Below, in pieces: positions 1-10,400 of a stretch of 64,000 nt of DNA; the first letter of the stretch is position 1, and each line of letters starts with the position of its first letter. Source of the stretch: Lumbricus rubellus (Eukaryota; Annelida; Clitellata; Crassiclitellata; Lumbricidae); the NCBI GenBank assembly GCA_945859605.1, contig OX243815.1:21389311-21453310 (forward strand), given 5' to 3'. The position numbers were made by a program, and so were the translations under genes. The notes below the pieces were generated by a model. It was not told the DNA's origin and did no database searches. It saw nothing but the letters and a program-made list of their open reading frames with translations.

Positions 1-472
1 AACTGTGTATGTATATGCAATCAAGTAAGTAAGTATATTCTTTATTCGAACCAGTTGACTGGAACGCATTCCGGTGCACATATATAAAGATAACTGTTGA
101 AAGTTGTAATTAATATTTAGGACGTATAAATCATTTTGATCAAAACAGTCGTCTGCTTAAAGTTTCTACTTGCGGCACTATACGATCATGTGCTCAGTCT
201 GAGGGCGTATTCTGTTTACATAAACACACACACACACACACACAGTAGACTGTCATAATTTGCATCCCTAGAACACAGTCTTAATTTAGTCAGAATTTAC
301 ATATTGCAACATTAGCATGAAATTTAATTCACGAAGCCTTGTTAGTTAAATACGGTACTGCTTTTATGTGGATTCCACAAAAAGTCATTGTTAAGTACAT
401 ATGTATGAATTGTATTATTGTGTTTATTTATATCAAGGAACTTACCCATTTATTTCTTTTGTGTGTTGAAAG
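1..472 (+). other. Intron sequence of the TNIK-family gene (left part off-window)
   Basis: No coding similarity was seen before the acceptor at 471-472. It contains a short (AC)n run at 224-244. It is presumed to be the intron upstream of the first visible exon. Confidence 0.7.
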
Positions 473-704
473 CGGGTGGCCAAGAACTCTTCCAAGAACT
501 CATTCACTGCCTTTGGCTTTGGTGCCGCAAATAATGCTGCCGCGAGTGATTCTCAATCAGACATTAGTTCGACGAGAATGTCTTCTCGGACGAACATTAA
601 TGTGAACGTTGCTCCAGCGAGCGTCTTCGGAGGCGACGCGATGCCGGAGATTCGCAAATACAAGAAGAGTTTCAAAACGGAGATTCATTGTGCCGCCATG
701 TGGG
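473..704 (+). CDS. TNIK-family exon a (linker and start of CNH)
   Basis: Acceptor AG at 471-472 and donor GTAACT from 705. It starts in phase 0 and leaves one base for the next exon. It encodes a Ser/Asn-rich linker, then [13 protein letters not shown] and HCAAMW, the conserved entry to the CNH domain. The exact acceptor is the least certain boundary because the linker is poorly conserved. Confidence 0.8.
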
Positions 705-3700
705 GTAACTATTGATCATTTCTTTTAGATTGCGATTGGTTTTTGTCATCATCGCCTGAATTTCAAATGACTGCTAAATTGTTATTTTTATTTTATCTTT
801 GCTGTGATCTAGGTTAGTAGATAAATTTAATCTGATAGATGCAAACGTTTAGTGTCGTTTATTGAAAGTGCAAGGCATTATCAGTCAGAGGACATTCATA
901 TTTTGAAATAATGATCTTTTGGGTTCACAGCTGGTCATCGGGCGATCGATGGAGCAGAGACCTGGAAAAGATAGAATTTTATCCCAGTTTTAATGACATC
1001 AGAAAGAACTCTAGATGCATCATCCTCTTTTATAAATACTCTGCACTCCACTCAGTTGAAAAATACTCTATAGATACTATGTAATTTCATATAATCCCAT
1101 AATTTTCAACATTTAGCAATTTAAACCGCACTTGTGACTGCCCTTTTAATTGATGACATTGCTTCTACCTTTGTCTGGACTATATTTGCTACTATTTGCT
1201 GCTTAGGGGTGAACCTATTGGTTGGCACTGAAAGTGGTCTGTTTCTAGTGGACCGAAGTGGACAGGGCAAAGGTGAGTGTCATCCAAAAATGTTTTGCTT
1301 CATCTTAGGTAATGTAACAAATCATACAAATGTAAACACTCTTTCTACTTGGCCCACCTGAGACTAACGTAAATACTGAGGATATAGGTGTGGCTGGCAC
1401 ATGTGCCAATTGTTTGGCCTAATATGTTTTCACATTTTTGAAAGTTCGATGCAACTTTTGTCATTATTAATATTCAATAGGTGATTAATTTAAGAGTACT
1501 GCAACTCGTATTGTAATGAATGGATTGCAAGTCAACTTATTAAATGGTTGGATAATTACCAGTCACAGAGTCTGTATCGATTCTGTCCTCCATTTTTGGT
1601 GGAGAATCGGAGGTTTAAAATTCCTTTGCACCTCTAATTTGTTTTTCATTACCTTCTGATACTTGGCAGCAATGAAATGTTTGGCTTGGCATCTGGGAAT
1701 AATTATCGACTTATTGCTTAAAAATCACCATGTTCCAACATTTTGAAAATATTTTCCAAGTGCAGTTGCTATGTGAACATATGATTGATACTTTCATGGC
1801 AGCTTATGTAGCAAAGAGACAATGTTTGCTTTTCTTTTGTTGTCATTCTGTAAATGAAGAACTTTTTGCATGATGCCGAAGGGATTTTTTGTTTCTTTGA
1901 CATTATGTTGTTATACATAATTACACAAGTTATGTTCATATTTTATTTTTATGAAAATTTGATTTTCTTGGTCTGTAGGGACAAAGTGATATTCTCAGAT
2001 CTTGGTCCAATGTGGAGAAGCTTTAGTTCTTCATTTTGTAGTGAGAAAGTTATCTTCTTACTTTTACTGGACTATGTTTTCACATTAAATTGAAGCAGCC
2101 AAATATCACTGTGTTTAGTTGCTGTGCTGTGTTTCTTTTTTTGTCAGTTTATCCAGTAGTCACGCGTCGAAGGTTCCAACAGATAGAGACACTTGAATCT
2201 GTTAATTTGTTGGTGACGATTTCGGGCAAGAAGAACAAACTTCGCGTGTATCTCCTCTCGCATCTCAAATCAAAAATCCTTAAATTGGAAGAGGTCTGAA
2301 GCTGGTTGTCATCTTATGCAAATGTTGAAGTCTTAATCACTACATTCGTCCATCTTGTTTGCAGACCATCTACTATACTATTTTTTGTTATAAAGTTAAA
2401 ATGCTATCATTTGCTAAAATGTATCTTGTTGCTACACTGTTACCTATGCTTCACTGTCGCTTTTTCTGTCTACTTCCCTGTCTTCTCTCCTTCCTCATAT
2501 CCCTCCACCCATCATTTCTTCCCCTAACTACCCTTCTGTCTACCTCACTTCCTGTCTGTCTTCCTATCTCTCATTCTTCAACGTTCTACCTTTTTACCCA
2601 CAGAAGGAGAGAGGGAATAGCAAAGAGAAATTCTTACCTGTCGACCTCCCTTTCTGCCTTCTTTTACGCTTTTCTTCCTGTATGTCTGTGTATCTGCATT
2701 CTTTCCTGTATTGACCTTTCTGTCCTTTTCCTCTCTCCCTGCATTTCCTTCCTTCATCCATTTTCCCACTGTCTCCTCATCTCAGTTCTTCAATTTCTCT
2801 CCTCCCACCTTCCTATTTCTCTTCCAGTATCTCAGTTTTTTTTCTTAACCACTTCTTCTTCTCACCATCTCTTCTATTTCTCTCTCACCCACTCTGCTTT
2901 CGCGTATCTTATTAATTTTGTTAGTATCATCATTATCATCATCATCATCAGTGCTCCTGACTGCAGATGTGAAACAAACTTGGCATGAGTTCCAAAGACG
3001 CAGGTTCTAGTAGAAAGGTTGAAAGAATAGTTTGCAGAAAAGCAGCTGACTCAGAGATGCAAGCGTGATCAAGTGTTATATTATTAAGTGCTATATAATT
3101 AAGTGTTGTATAATTAGTTGTTGTATTTATAAGTGTTATATAATTAGATGAGAGCTGATATCTGTGTTTTGTGTTTAAAACAGCCCAAGAATGACAATCG
3201 TCCTGTGTGGGTCAGTGTTGGAGAACTTCAGGGATGTTCTCACTTCAAAATTGGCAAGTAGTTTGCTTTAATGTATCTGCTTACTTGTTAAATGTGTGTC
3301 AATAGCTTGTTAAGTACTATAGTCTTAATAAATGCAGCTAGTTTGAATTATTTTTAAATTTGATCTATGTAAGCTTGTTGAAACTTGTCCTATCATTAGA
3401 AATCATATTAAGCACCATTTTATAAGATGTCTGCTATATTTTTAGGTCATATTGTAAATTAAGATTATAATATAAATTAAGATTATTTATAATCAACATA
3501 CTTGACTGTGCTATTTAAGCTATTATGGCTACTTAAGACTTATTGTTTTGACCGTGGTTGGTCCGGGAGCGCGTCTGAGTAGGCTTCTTAAAGTGGCACT
3601 ATATAAATTATTGAAATGAATTAATCTGAAATCTGTTTGAATGAAATATGGTATGTAAGTTGACTTTTCAGTATGTCTGAGAGCGCCTGGTATGTGTATA

Positions 3701-6700
3701 TATAGATGTATTATGTAATACTTTTTTCAGTCTTCTTTGATCGAATCAAATTCCTTGTGGTGGCCTCAGGCAACCGTATTGAAGTCTATGCCTGGGCTCC
3801 TAAGCCTTACCTTAAATTCATGTCCTTCAAGGTTGGTTTACTACTTAGTGCGCATTTAATTTATCATTGAATTAATGTTGATGAAATCTTTCAAAATTGT
3901 GGACCATTTACAATTTATGCTTCTCTTTGAAATGCCATTTTAAATGGATTTAGAGACAATTTAAAGTTATTTATGCATGAGTTTGAAGGTGTGCTTCCAA
4001 AATTGATTGTTGTATCATGCTATTTAATGTGTATATTCTGTGCGGTGCGCAGAAACTTGTCTTGCTGAGTAAGATAACTGCTTATTTATTATGTTGCTCT
4101 ATCATCCGTAGTCCTCTTTAGCATGTTCGTCCTGAGGACTAATATGTCTAACCACAAGCTTAGCAATGGCCCTACAGTCCACACTACCTTTCTTTGCTGG
4201 TTGCATAGTACAAAAATATATTTGTAATGGATAGTGTGCTGGGATTCAAGCCTTATGTGCCAAGATTGAAAGGCAATCATCATCCGTCAACACAATCTGT
4301 GAACTGTATGGCAGTTTTGTTTCAAGGGTCATTTACTTGCACTGTGGTGTTTGTTGATTTTCACATTTTTTTACCTTTCGATCTTCTGTTTTTAGACTAT
4401 CCCTAGCCTGACTCACAAGCCGCTCTTGGTTGACATGGCTGTCCAAGAAGCATCCATGTTGAAAGTCGTCTACGGCTCAAGTCTTGGTTTTCACTGCGTT
4501 GATTTGGATACGTTTAACGTGACCGATATCTACATGCCACAGAGCGTTAGTGACCATCTCAGCAGTTGTTCACTTTTTTAGTGTTCCACTGACTGATTGG
4601 TGTTAATACTTGATTGGTGATGCCACCAGTCTGGTGATCTAAGGATATGCTCATTTTGCTTATCAATGTGCTAATTGGCATTGCTGAAGTTGACATGGCA
4701 CAATGTACATGTTAAAACTTCACAGGATAACCATAACCACATTTCTATTGAAACGCATCTTGCCTTAATGCGACTTAGATGCCAACAGTTTTTCATGATT
4801 TTGTCTCTACTATTCGCATTGACTCTCTGGTTTTGGATAATCCTTGTGGAATTAATTTTTCAGATTGCATTGGTCAGCTCTACTTGTATGTTGTTCTGCT
4901 CTGTTTTTAGCGTAGTTCCATAACACCAAAGGCAATCATAATTCTTCCAGAGAGTAGAGGAACACTGCTGCTCTTATGCTACGATGGTAAGCCAACTGTC
5001 ATCTGTATTAGTAGGATATTGGTTTGATGATGGTCATCTGACTTCAAGATTATATTTCATGAATAATTGTGAAAAGCTGTTAAAAACATAGACACTGGCC
5101 TTTTTATGTACTTACTCCACCTATAATTCAACTTCAGAAGTGTTTGTCAACATCAGAAACTGCTTCGGTCTCCCAATGCTAGAACTCGCATGTAATGGGA
5201 GGCATTGTAAAGAATAAAATTTCTGTACCTGTACTTCATAGTTGATTTGATCAGTATTTGTTTTTTTATTTATGACTTAGATCTTACTTCTAATGCAAGG
5301 TTTTAGCACTTGGTCGTAATCTGCAGGTCCTGTTCGTGTTGTCAGTTCTGTCTTTTTCTTGCACACGGTTGATTTCTTGTTTTAGATGAAGGCGTCTATT
5401 TCGATATAAACGGCAGAAGGTTCAAAGATATTCTTCTACAATGGGGTGAAGCCGCATCAAGTTCAGTTGGTCAGTCATTTTCTTCATTTGCCTTCGAATG
5501 TACTTTTATATTTAATTGTATTTAAAATTGAGTGTGGACAGCTTATGACAGAAATTATACATGTTCATCCTTAAATGATATAATTATTTAACAATATTGA
5601 AACATTATATTATAAGAGGTTACTCTCCCCAAAAGTGAAGTTTAAAAATGATCATCCTTAAGAGCCCGTATTTTCAGTTTGAAGTTTCATAATAAAGTGT
5701 TTTGCCACAATAGATGTGTTGTTATTTTACTCGTTACTATGTTAAGCTTTTTTTTACTATATAGCTTATTTATAATATAATAAGCTATAGTGAAAAACTT
5801 AACATGGGCATAATTAAAAATGACAACATGGCTATTTTGATTAAAAAAAGCAAACATAGCAAAATACCGAAGCTATGATGGTGTCGTAGCTTTGACACGT
5901 GTCCATGGTAGTTTGGAGTCCTCTTCTTCCGAAAAATTTCCTTGGACCTTTACTGGACAGTCATTTCACCTCGAGTTTGTTTCTCCACAGGTCAATTTTG
6001 CTGGTCGTTTCCCTCATCCATCTGATATCGAATGACCTAATTTTGTTAGGTTAAATAAAAAGCTAGAAAATATTGTACTCTATGCGTAAAAGATGTTGAA
6101 TTAGACATGGACATTTGAGTTTGCAAAGCTGTATTGAAGATGTGTTGCAATGGACTGATAAAAGCATTTAGGCATCAAATAAGAAAAGCTGTGGCATCCA
6201 AAACGACTTGCTATGACAAGTTGCATCAAGAACAAGTCTGATTAATGGCATTGTCTTAGACCAGCACTTTGTATGTGTGTATGTATATATAGCCATTTAT
6301 ATGGTTCTTTTAGAAGAACCTCACAAAGGTGCTAAACGTAGCTACCCAGCATATCGAAACAGATGCAGCTTAACAAATTCAAAAATGTTTCTTGAGCTGC
6401 ACGCGGTGTAATGTTATGAATTGTTTTATAGGTGATCGATGCATGATAAGGCACATTAGCTGCACAGTGACTGTTCTTTTCTTCAAAGATTAGTTGTGCA
6501 AATGTTGGTTGTTTTGTTTAGCGTTGGTTGGCCCCAACAAAGTCGTCGGATTGGGACAGAAGGCGGCCGAGATCCGACTGCTAGAAACGGGTGAATTGGA
6601 CGGCGTCTTTGTGCACAAGACACCGAGTAAACTCAAGTACTTATGCCAACGAAATGAAACGGTAAGTTTATGTATGCTATATGCGACTTTTAGTTGGTTT

Positions 6701-7210
6701 GACTGCATAGGCTTGAGAGCTAATTTTATGTCATGATAAATAGTCACAGAGACATATTTTACTTTGACACTGCATGTTGACAAGCATATTGAGAAGATTG
6801 GTGCATTTTTTGATTTGAGAATGAATGTGCTGAAGCCACGGCTTTTGAATATTCCAATTGTTTGCTTTCTTGGTTGTAGGGTCGTCCATCTGGAATGATC
6901 TCCCTTTAAAGCTACATCTGACCGATCAAACTTTGTTTAATTCATCTTTCAAGTTCTTTTTTTGGCTGTTCTGGGAGCGCAACCCGAGTAGATTTCTTGA
7001 AGGGGCGCTATTTAAGTCCATTGAATGAGTGAATGAATGAATGTTATATTTTCTGTTTTTGTATCTGTTCATTTATTGTGCATGTGACATTTACGACAGT
7101 TATCCTTTTGTTGTTGTTAGGTGTTTTTCTCGTCCAGTGGTTCCAGTTCTCAGATCTTCTTCATGACACTCGGGATTCTTGGTTCCAGCGCTGCCACTCG
7201 CAACGGCTGA
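473..7210 (+). CDS. TNIK/MINK1/MAP4K4: TNIK/MINK1/MAP4K4-family Ste20 kinase, 3' part (CNH domain), partial
   Basis: Ten exons joined by phase-consistent splicing: 473-704, 1207-1272, 2148-2293, 3184-3253, 3731-3831, 4396-4545, 4911-4986, 5386-5469, 6522-6661, 7121-7210. They give 384 codons plus TGA. The kinase domain and most of the linker lie left of the window. Residues 1-56 are a low-complexity Ser/Asn/Ala linker. From about residue 59 (EIRKYKKSF) to the end is a citron-homology (CNH) beta-propeller, recognised by family motifs such as [22 protein letters not shown] context, [42 protein letters not shown] and LDGVF. In this family the CNH domain binds small GTPases (Rap2 for TNIK) and links the cytoplasmic kinase to JNK and cytoskeletal signalling. 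Invertebrates usually have one gene for the three vertebrate paralogues, so I name the family only. The C-terminus (residues after MTLG) departs from the vertebrate ending. Intron 4 uses a GC donor. Confidence 0.93.
1207..1272 (+). CDS. TNIK-family exon b (CNH)
   Basis: Acceptor ...TGCTTAG, donor GTGAGT from 1273. It encodes [19 protein letters not shown] followed by QGK, a near-perfect CNH signature of this kinase family. Phase 1 at both ends. Confidence 0.93.
2148..2293 (+). CDS. TNIK-family exon c (CNH)
   Basis: Acceptor TTTGTCAG, weak donor GTCTGA from 2294. It encodes [12 protein letters not shown], then [17 protein letters not shown]. It ends in phase 0, which matches the next exon. 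Without splicing the frame would stop two codons later. Confidence 0.92.
2450..2905. repeat. Pyrimidine-rich (C/T) low-complexity tract
   Basis: About 450 bases of the plus strand consist largely of C and T (TTCCT, CTTCC, CTCTC motifs). It lies in intron 3 of the TNIK-family gene, before the weak GTCTGA-donor intron's acceptor at 3183. The long open frames here on both strands are artefacts of composition. Confidence 0.8.
2926..2950. repeat. (ATC)n microsatellite
   Basis: A short run of TCA/ATC trinucleotides directly after the pyrimidine-rich tract. Confidence 0.8.
3184..3253 (+). CDS. TNIK-family exon d (CNH), GC donor
   Basis: Acceptor TTAAAACAG. It encodes [20 protein letters not shown] then FKI, matching the family's WTTVGDLEGC segment. 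The frame requires the exon to end at 3253, followed by GCAAGT, a non-canonical GC-AG intron. No GT donor in this neighbourhood keeps the next exon in frame. Confidence 0.9.
3541..3632 (+). mobile_element. L2/CR1-like LINE (or derived SINE) 3' tail
   Basis: GGTTGGTCCGGGAGCGCGTC ... GAGTAGGCTTCTTAAAG ... CACTATATAAATTATTGAAA followed by TGAATT. It is clearly related (roughly 70 percent by eye) to the tail at 6955-7047. It lies inside the GC-AG intron. Confidence 0.55.
3731..3831 (+). CDS. TNIK-family exon e (CNH)
   Basis: Acceptor ACTTTTTTCAG, donor GTTGGT from 3832. It encodes [10 protein letters not shown] and [18 protein letters not shown], a hallmark segment of the family CNH domain. Confidence 0.94.
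4396..4545 (+). CDS. TNIK-family exon f (CNH)
   Basis: Acceptor CTGTTTTTAG, donor GTTAGT from 4546. Fifty whole codons encode [33 protein letters not shown] and TDIYMPQS, aligned with the family's HKPLLVDLTV and IYLPTH stretches. Confidence 0.94.
4911..4986 (+). CDS. TNIK-family exon g (CNH)
   Basis: Acceptor CTGTTTTTAG, donor GTAAGC from 4987. It encodes [15 protein letters not shown] and LLLLCYD, matching the family's KPHAIIILPNTDG and LLVCYED stretches. Confidence 0.93.
5386..5469 (+). CDS. TNIK-family exon h (CNH)
   Basis: Acceptor CTTGTTTTAG, donor GTCAGT from 5470. It encodes [20 protein letters not shown] followed by GEAASSSV. Phase 1 at both ends. Confidence 0.93.
5706..5840. repeat. 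Imperfect inverted repeat, MITE-like
   Basis: Two arms of about 60 bases face each other around an AT core near 5775. The best-matching parts are TGTTAAGC...TATAGCTTATT on the left and AATAAGCTATA...GCTTAACA-type sequence on the right, with TGTTGTTATTTT against AAAATGACAACA further out. It sits in intron 8 of the TNIK-family gene. No target duplication was identified. Confidence 0.45.
6522..6661 (+). CDS. TNIK-family exon i (CNH)
   Basis: Acceptor TTTTGTTTAG, donor GTAAGT from 6662. It encodes [20 protein letters not shown], then [13 protein letters not shown] and [10 protein letters not shown], aligned with [21 protein letters not shown] in vertebrates. Confidence 0.94.
6878..7047 (+). mobile_element. 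L2/CR1-like LINE 3' end with (TGAA)n tail
   Basis: One frame reads [19 protein letters not shown], resembling the WNSLP segment near the C-terminus of L2/CR1-type reverse transcriptases. A GCGCTATTTAAGTCC 3' UTR end and ATTGAATGAGTGAATGAATG tail follow. It is a 5'-truncated LINE copy in the last intron of the TNIK-family gene. Confidence 0.6.
7121..7210 (+). CDS. TNIK-family last coding exon
   Basis: Acceptor TTGTTGTTAG. It encodes [18 protein letters not shown], the expected final CNH strand, then [11 protein letters not shown] and TGA at 7208-7210. Vertebrate members end soon after MTLG with a different tail (RTSLLSW), so the C-terminal eleven residues are lineage-specific. Confidence 0.92.
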   Translation: MFFSSSGSSSQIFFMTLGILGSSAATRNG

Positions 7211-7445
7211 AACGCCAATCAACGTATAGATGGTTGCTTGTGTTCTGTTGTTAGAAACAATACTTACCAAGTCCTCTCTGAAAATTCAATTCGCTGTTTG
7301 CTTTCTTCTCATGTTATGTAACAGCACGCCGCTGACTTGTAAGTTTGTTCTGTTGTGCAAGTTTCTGATGATCTGTTTCTGTAAGTTCTGGCTTCTATTG
7401 GTGCAGTGACAATTTTCAGCAGAATAAAATTTTCATTTGGTAAAA
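7211..7445 (+). other. Probable 3' UTR of the TNIK-family gene
   Basis: This is the stretch from the TGA to just past a canonical AATAAA at 7423-7428. Cleavage would be expected about 15-20 bases after the signal. No other AATAAA is seen closer to the stop. Confidence 0.6.
7423..7428 (+). terminator. Poly(A) signal AATAAA of the TNIK-family gene
   Basis: AATAAA lies 213 bases after the stop codon and is followed by a T-rich stretch (TTTTCATTTGG). This is the usual layout of a metazoan cleavage and polyadenylation site. Confidence 0.6.
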
Positions 7446-10400
7446 TACTTTTAATGCTCTTGGCTTTCTATAGTTTTTGCCGAAATTTGTGATGCTACAA
7501 TTGCCAGAGTTGATTTCTTTCACATTCTCATGTACTATTTATAAATAAGTTAAGCACTTGTTAGTTATTGCTCGTACGAATTACTGTAAGCCGCTACGAT
7601 ACAGAAATAATTTCTTCTGAAACTTCAAATGAAACATTTGTTTGCTTGACTCTTGATCATTAATTTTATTCATCTATGGTATGCCAAGTTTGCAAACAAT
7701 CATGTTTTGAAATTGAAAATTGGTTGTGTCTGTGGTGTTTACTGAATGCTTTGGTTATTCGCAGTGTTGCCACTATGCTGCATTTGACTGCCTGCACATA
7801 CAATGACAAAGACGAAATATTGTTAAAAAAACTGAAGATGTTAAAATTAATGAATTCATCTTTGGTTTATTTGAACAGTCTGATAAAAAAGATTATTTGC
7901 TTTCACTGATTTTTAAATTATTGGACGAATTTTGTTTCTTTGATTACTTTAAAAAAATTAATTAATTATTTTAAGACTTCTAAATTGTGAAATTATTTAG
8001 GAAAATGCTTTTGACATCTGCTTCGAATTGAGGATTTTGCGTATGTAGGATTTAAAGTAGTATAGAAGTTGGTTACGGAGAAGTGGAGATTGACACCTTT
8101 ACAACTGTAGCAGCCCAAAACTGTAGCCGTTGCAACCTCCGTTGCATTCTGCTAGGTCTATGCAGCTATAGCACATTTGTCAATTACTTAAAATGTGCTG
8201 TATTGGGTGTTCTCATACATACATCTATGCAAACATGGTTGGGGTGGAGTATGATTGGAAGAAAATTTCAGAAGATTGTATATTTATGAAAATACTCCTT
8301 TAGAAAATCTAGAGATATTGTTCACGTGATTGTCATGTGATAAATTATTTTCTTTTGCTAATCTTTGTCCGTCGGTTAAACAGTAATCGGATTCTAAAAT
8401 ATTCATGTAGCAATTAATTAATTATAACAAATTTATCAGTGTTTATTCGATCGATGTGTGTTTAACTGTGATTGGTGTGGTATCAACTGTACTTTAGGTG
8501 ATTCGTTTCTAGTGCATACATGTATGTTTATTGTATGCATGATAATAGTGACGTATCTCATTACAGCACCGAGGAGGGACTAAATTCTAGGCAATTTGCG
8601 TGATTAGTATTTGTAAACTTCCTTGAATGCGGGTCCTCAGTGACTGCTTTCTGTAAAGCAAGTGACCATATTAATTTATTTAGAAATGCTTATAAACGTG
8701 TTGGATGCTGTCTGCTTTTGCAAATTGCTTCATACAAATTTGTAGTCTTCTTTATATACAGTAAATCAGCTTCATTTAGGGGATTTTTATGTGGAATTTC
8801 GTTCCATTCTTTGTACATTCCTTCCATTGTTTCTTTAGAACTAACAATGGATTCTATCTGTGACATAATTAAATTGCCATGTGGTAATACTGAAATTTCT
8901 GTTTTCATGTGCTCCATGAATCTCAACAAAACTCTCTCTCTCACTCTCTTCCTCATCCTGCTTGTCTCTCTCTCATAATGTCCTGCTTCTCTTTCTGTTG
9001 TTGCTCTTTCAGTCACTTCCTCTTCCTCAGATGTCTGCCTCTGACTTGCTTCAACATAAAGTATCTCCTGTTGATTTAAGGGTAGTTTTCTTGGAAAAAA
9101 TAAACTTTATTTAAAGCGAAAAAATAGTTATTTACACGCATAAATTTACATTTTCGTTGGGTGGGTAAAGGAATATTTTCAACGTTGATTCTCTTATTTT
9201 GTTCCATTGACATGCAAATTTATGTCCTGTTATTAGTAGCATATGTGCCACCTTAGTCCGTTGACATTCTTGAAGTTTGGTTGTGTGCTTGAATTCTAAA
9301 AATCAACTATCATTAGCAGATGTAAAAATTCCCTCAATTAGCTTTCCTTCAATTATTTCATGTATTAAGTAACTAATCTGCATTGAGCAAGCTTCATTTG
9401 CTCCCATTCATATTTGCTTCATTTTGTATTTTTTGTTTGTGCATTTGAGTTTAAGTCTTGTGACTGATTTGATATTACATATTAGACGATGAGAAGTTGG
9501 GATTCATGAGTTCACTAATGTAGATTTTCACTGAATCTGTAGTGCAATATGGTATGTTTGTATTGATGTGTGTTTTTGTTTGATGTTTGTACTTTCTGAG
9601 AAAAAGCCAGATCTAAGTGAGGCGATGCACAATTTGTAAAATAACGACAAATGCGTTCCAATGTGGTTGGATGATTTACACATAAATTGCAAATGCTTTG
9701 GTTTAGGTAAAAATGCCTATTCTCTTGCCACTGCATTTTCAGTCACATTCTGTTCCTTCTCTGTCACAAGACTTTCTTCCTGACTGTGACAAGTGTGCCA
9801 TCTCTGAATACATTTAGAGAGGCGCATCTTTTTAACGACGAGCTGCATTGTCTCCCATGAATTTTGGTTCATGGCAATTGTTAAATTATGATTGATTGGT
9901 CAAAGGGTTAAAACAATTATATGACTGTCAATGACTTTTGAATTAATGTTGTACATCACCTTTTCCTTTGGCCTTGGCCCTGCTATGGTGTCATGCAAAT
10001 CGTCTTTTTTATTATGTTTTGTTATTTCTTCTACAGCAAACAACATTTTTCGATAGCTGTATATCTGAGTGGCATTGTGGCCAACATAAAGTCAGATTCA
10101 GTCAGGCAGTGATGTAATGGAAAGAAAGAGATTTGCGACCAACTGAGTAAAGTATTGAAGAGATTTACACCAACTGACGAGTTGTGAGAGCAGTTTATTG
10201 CAAATATATCTCTTCAACTAGATATGAAGAAATTGGGACACAGAAAGGTGTTCCAATTGAATGTCTGACATTGTGAGTTGCATTTCAAGTATTAGCAATC
10301 TTTGTAAAGTGTGAATATTGAGCGCGTGAAGACATCAATTTTAAACTTGTCACATTTTGAGTGCAACTTAACAGTTTTGAGTTTTGGCAAGGCTGGCAGA

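Noticed and set aside
2359..2988. 209-codon open frame on the plus strand
   Set aside because: It is created by the C/T-rich low-complexity tract; there are no domain-like features and it lies inside an intron of the TNIK-family gene.
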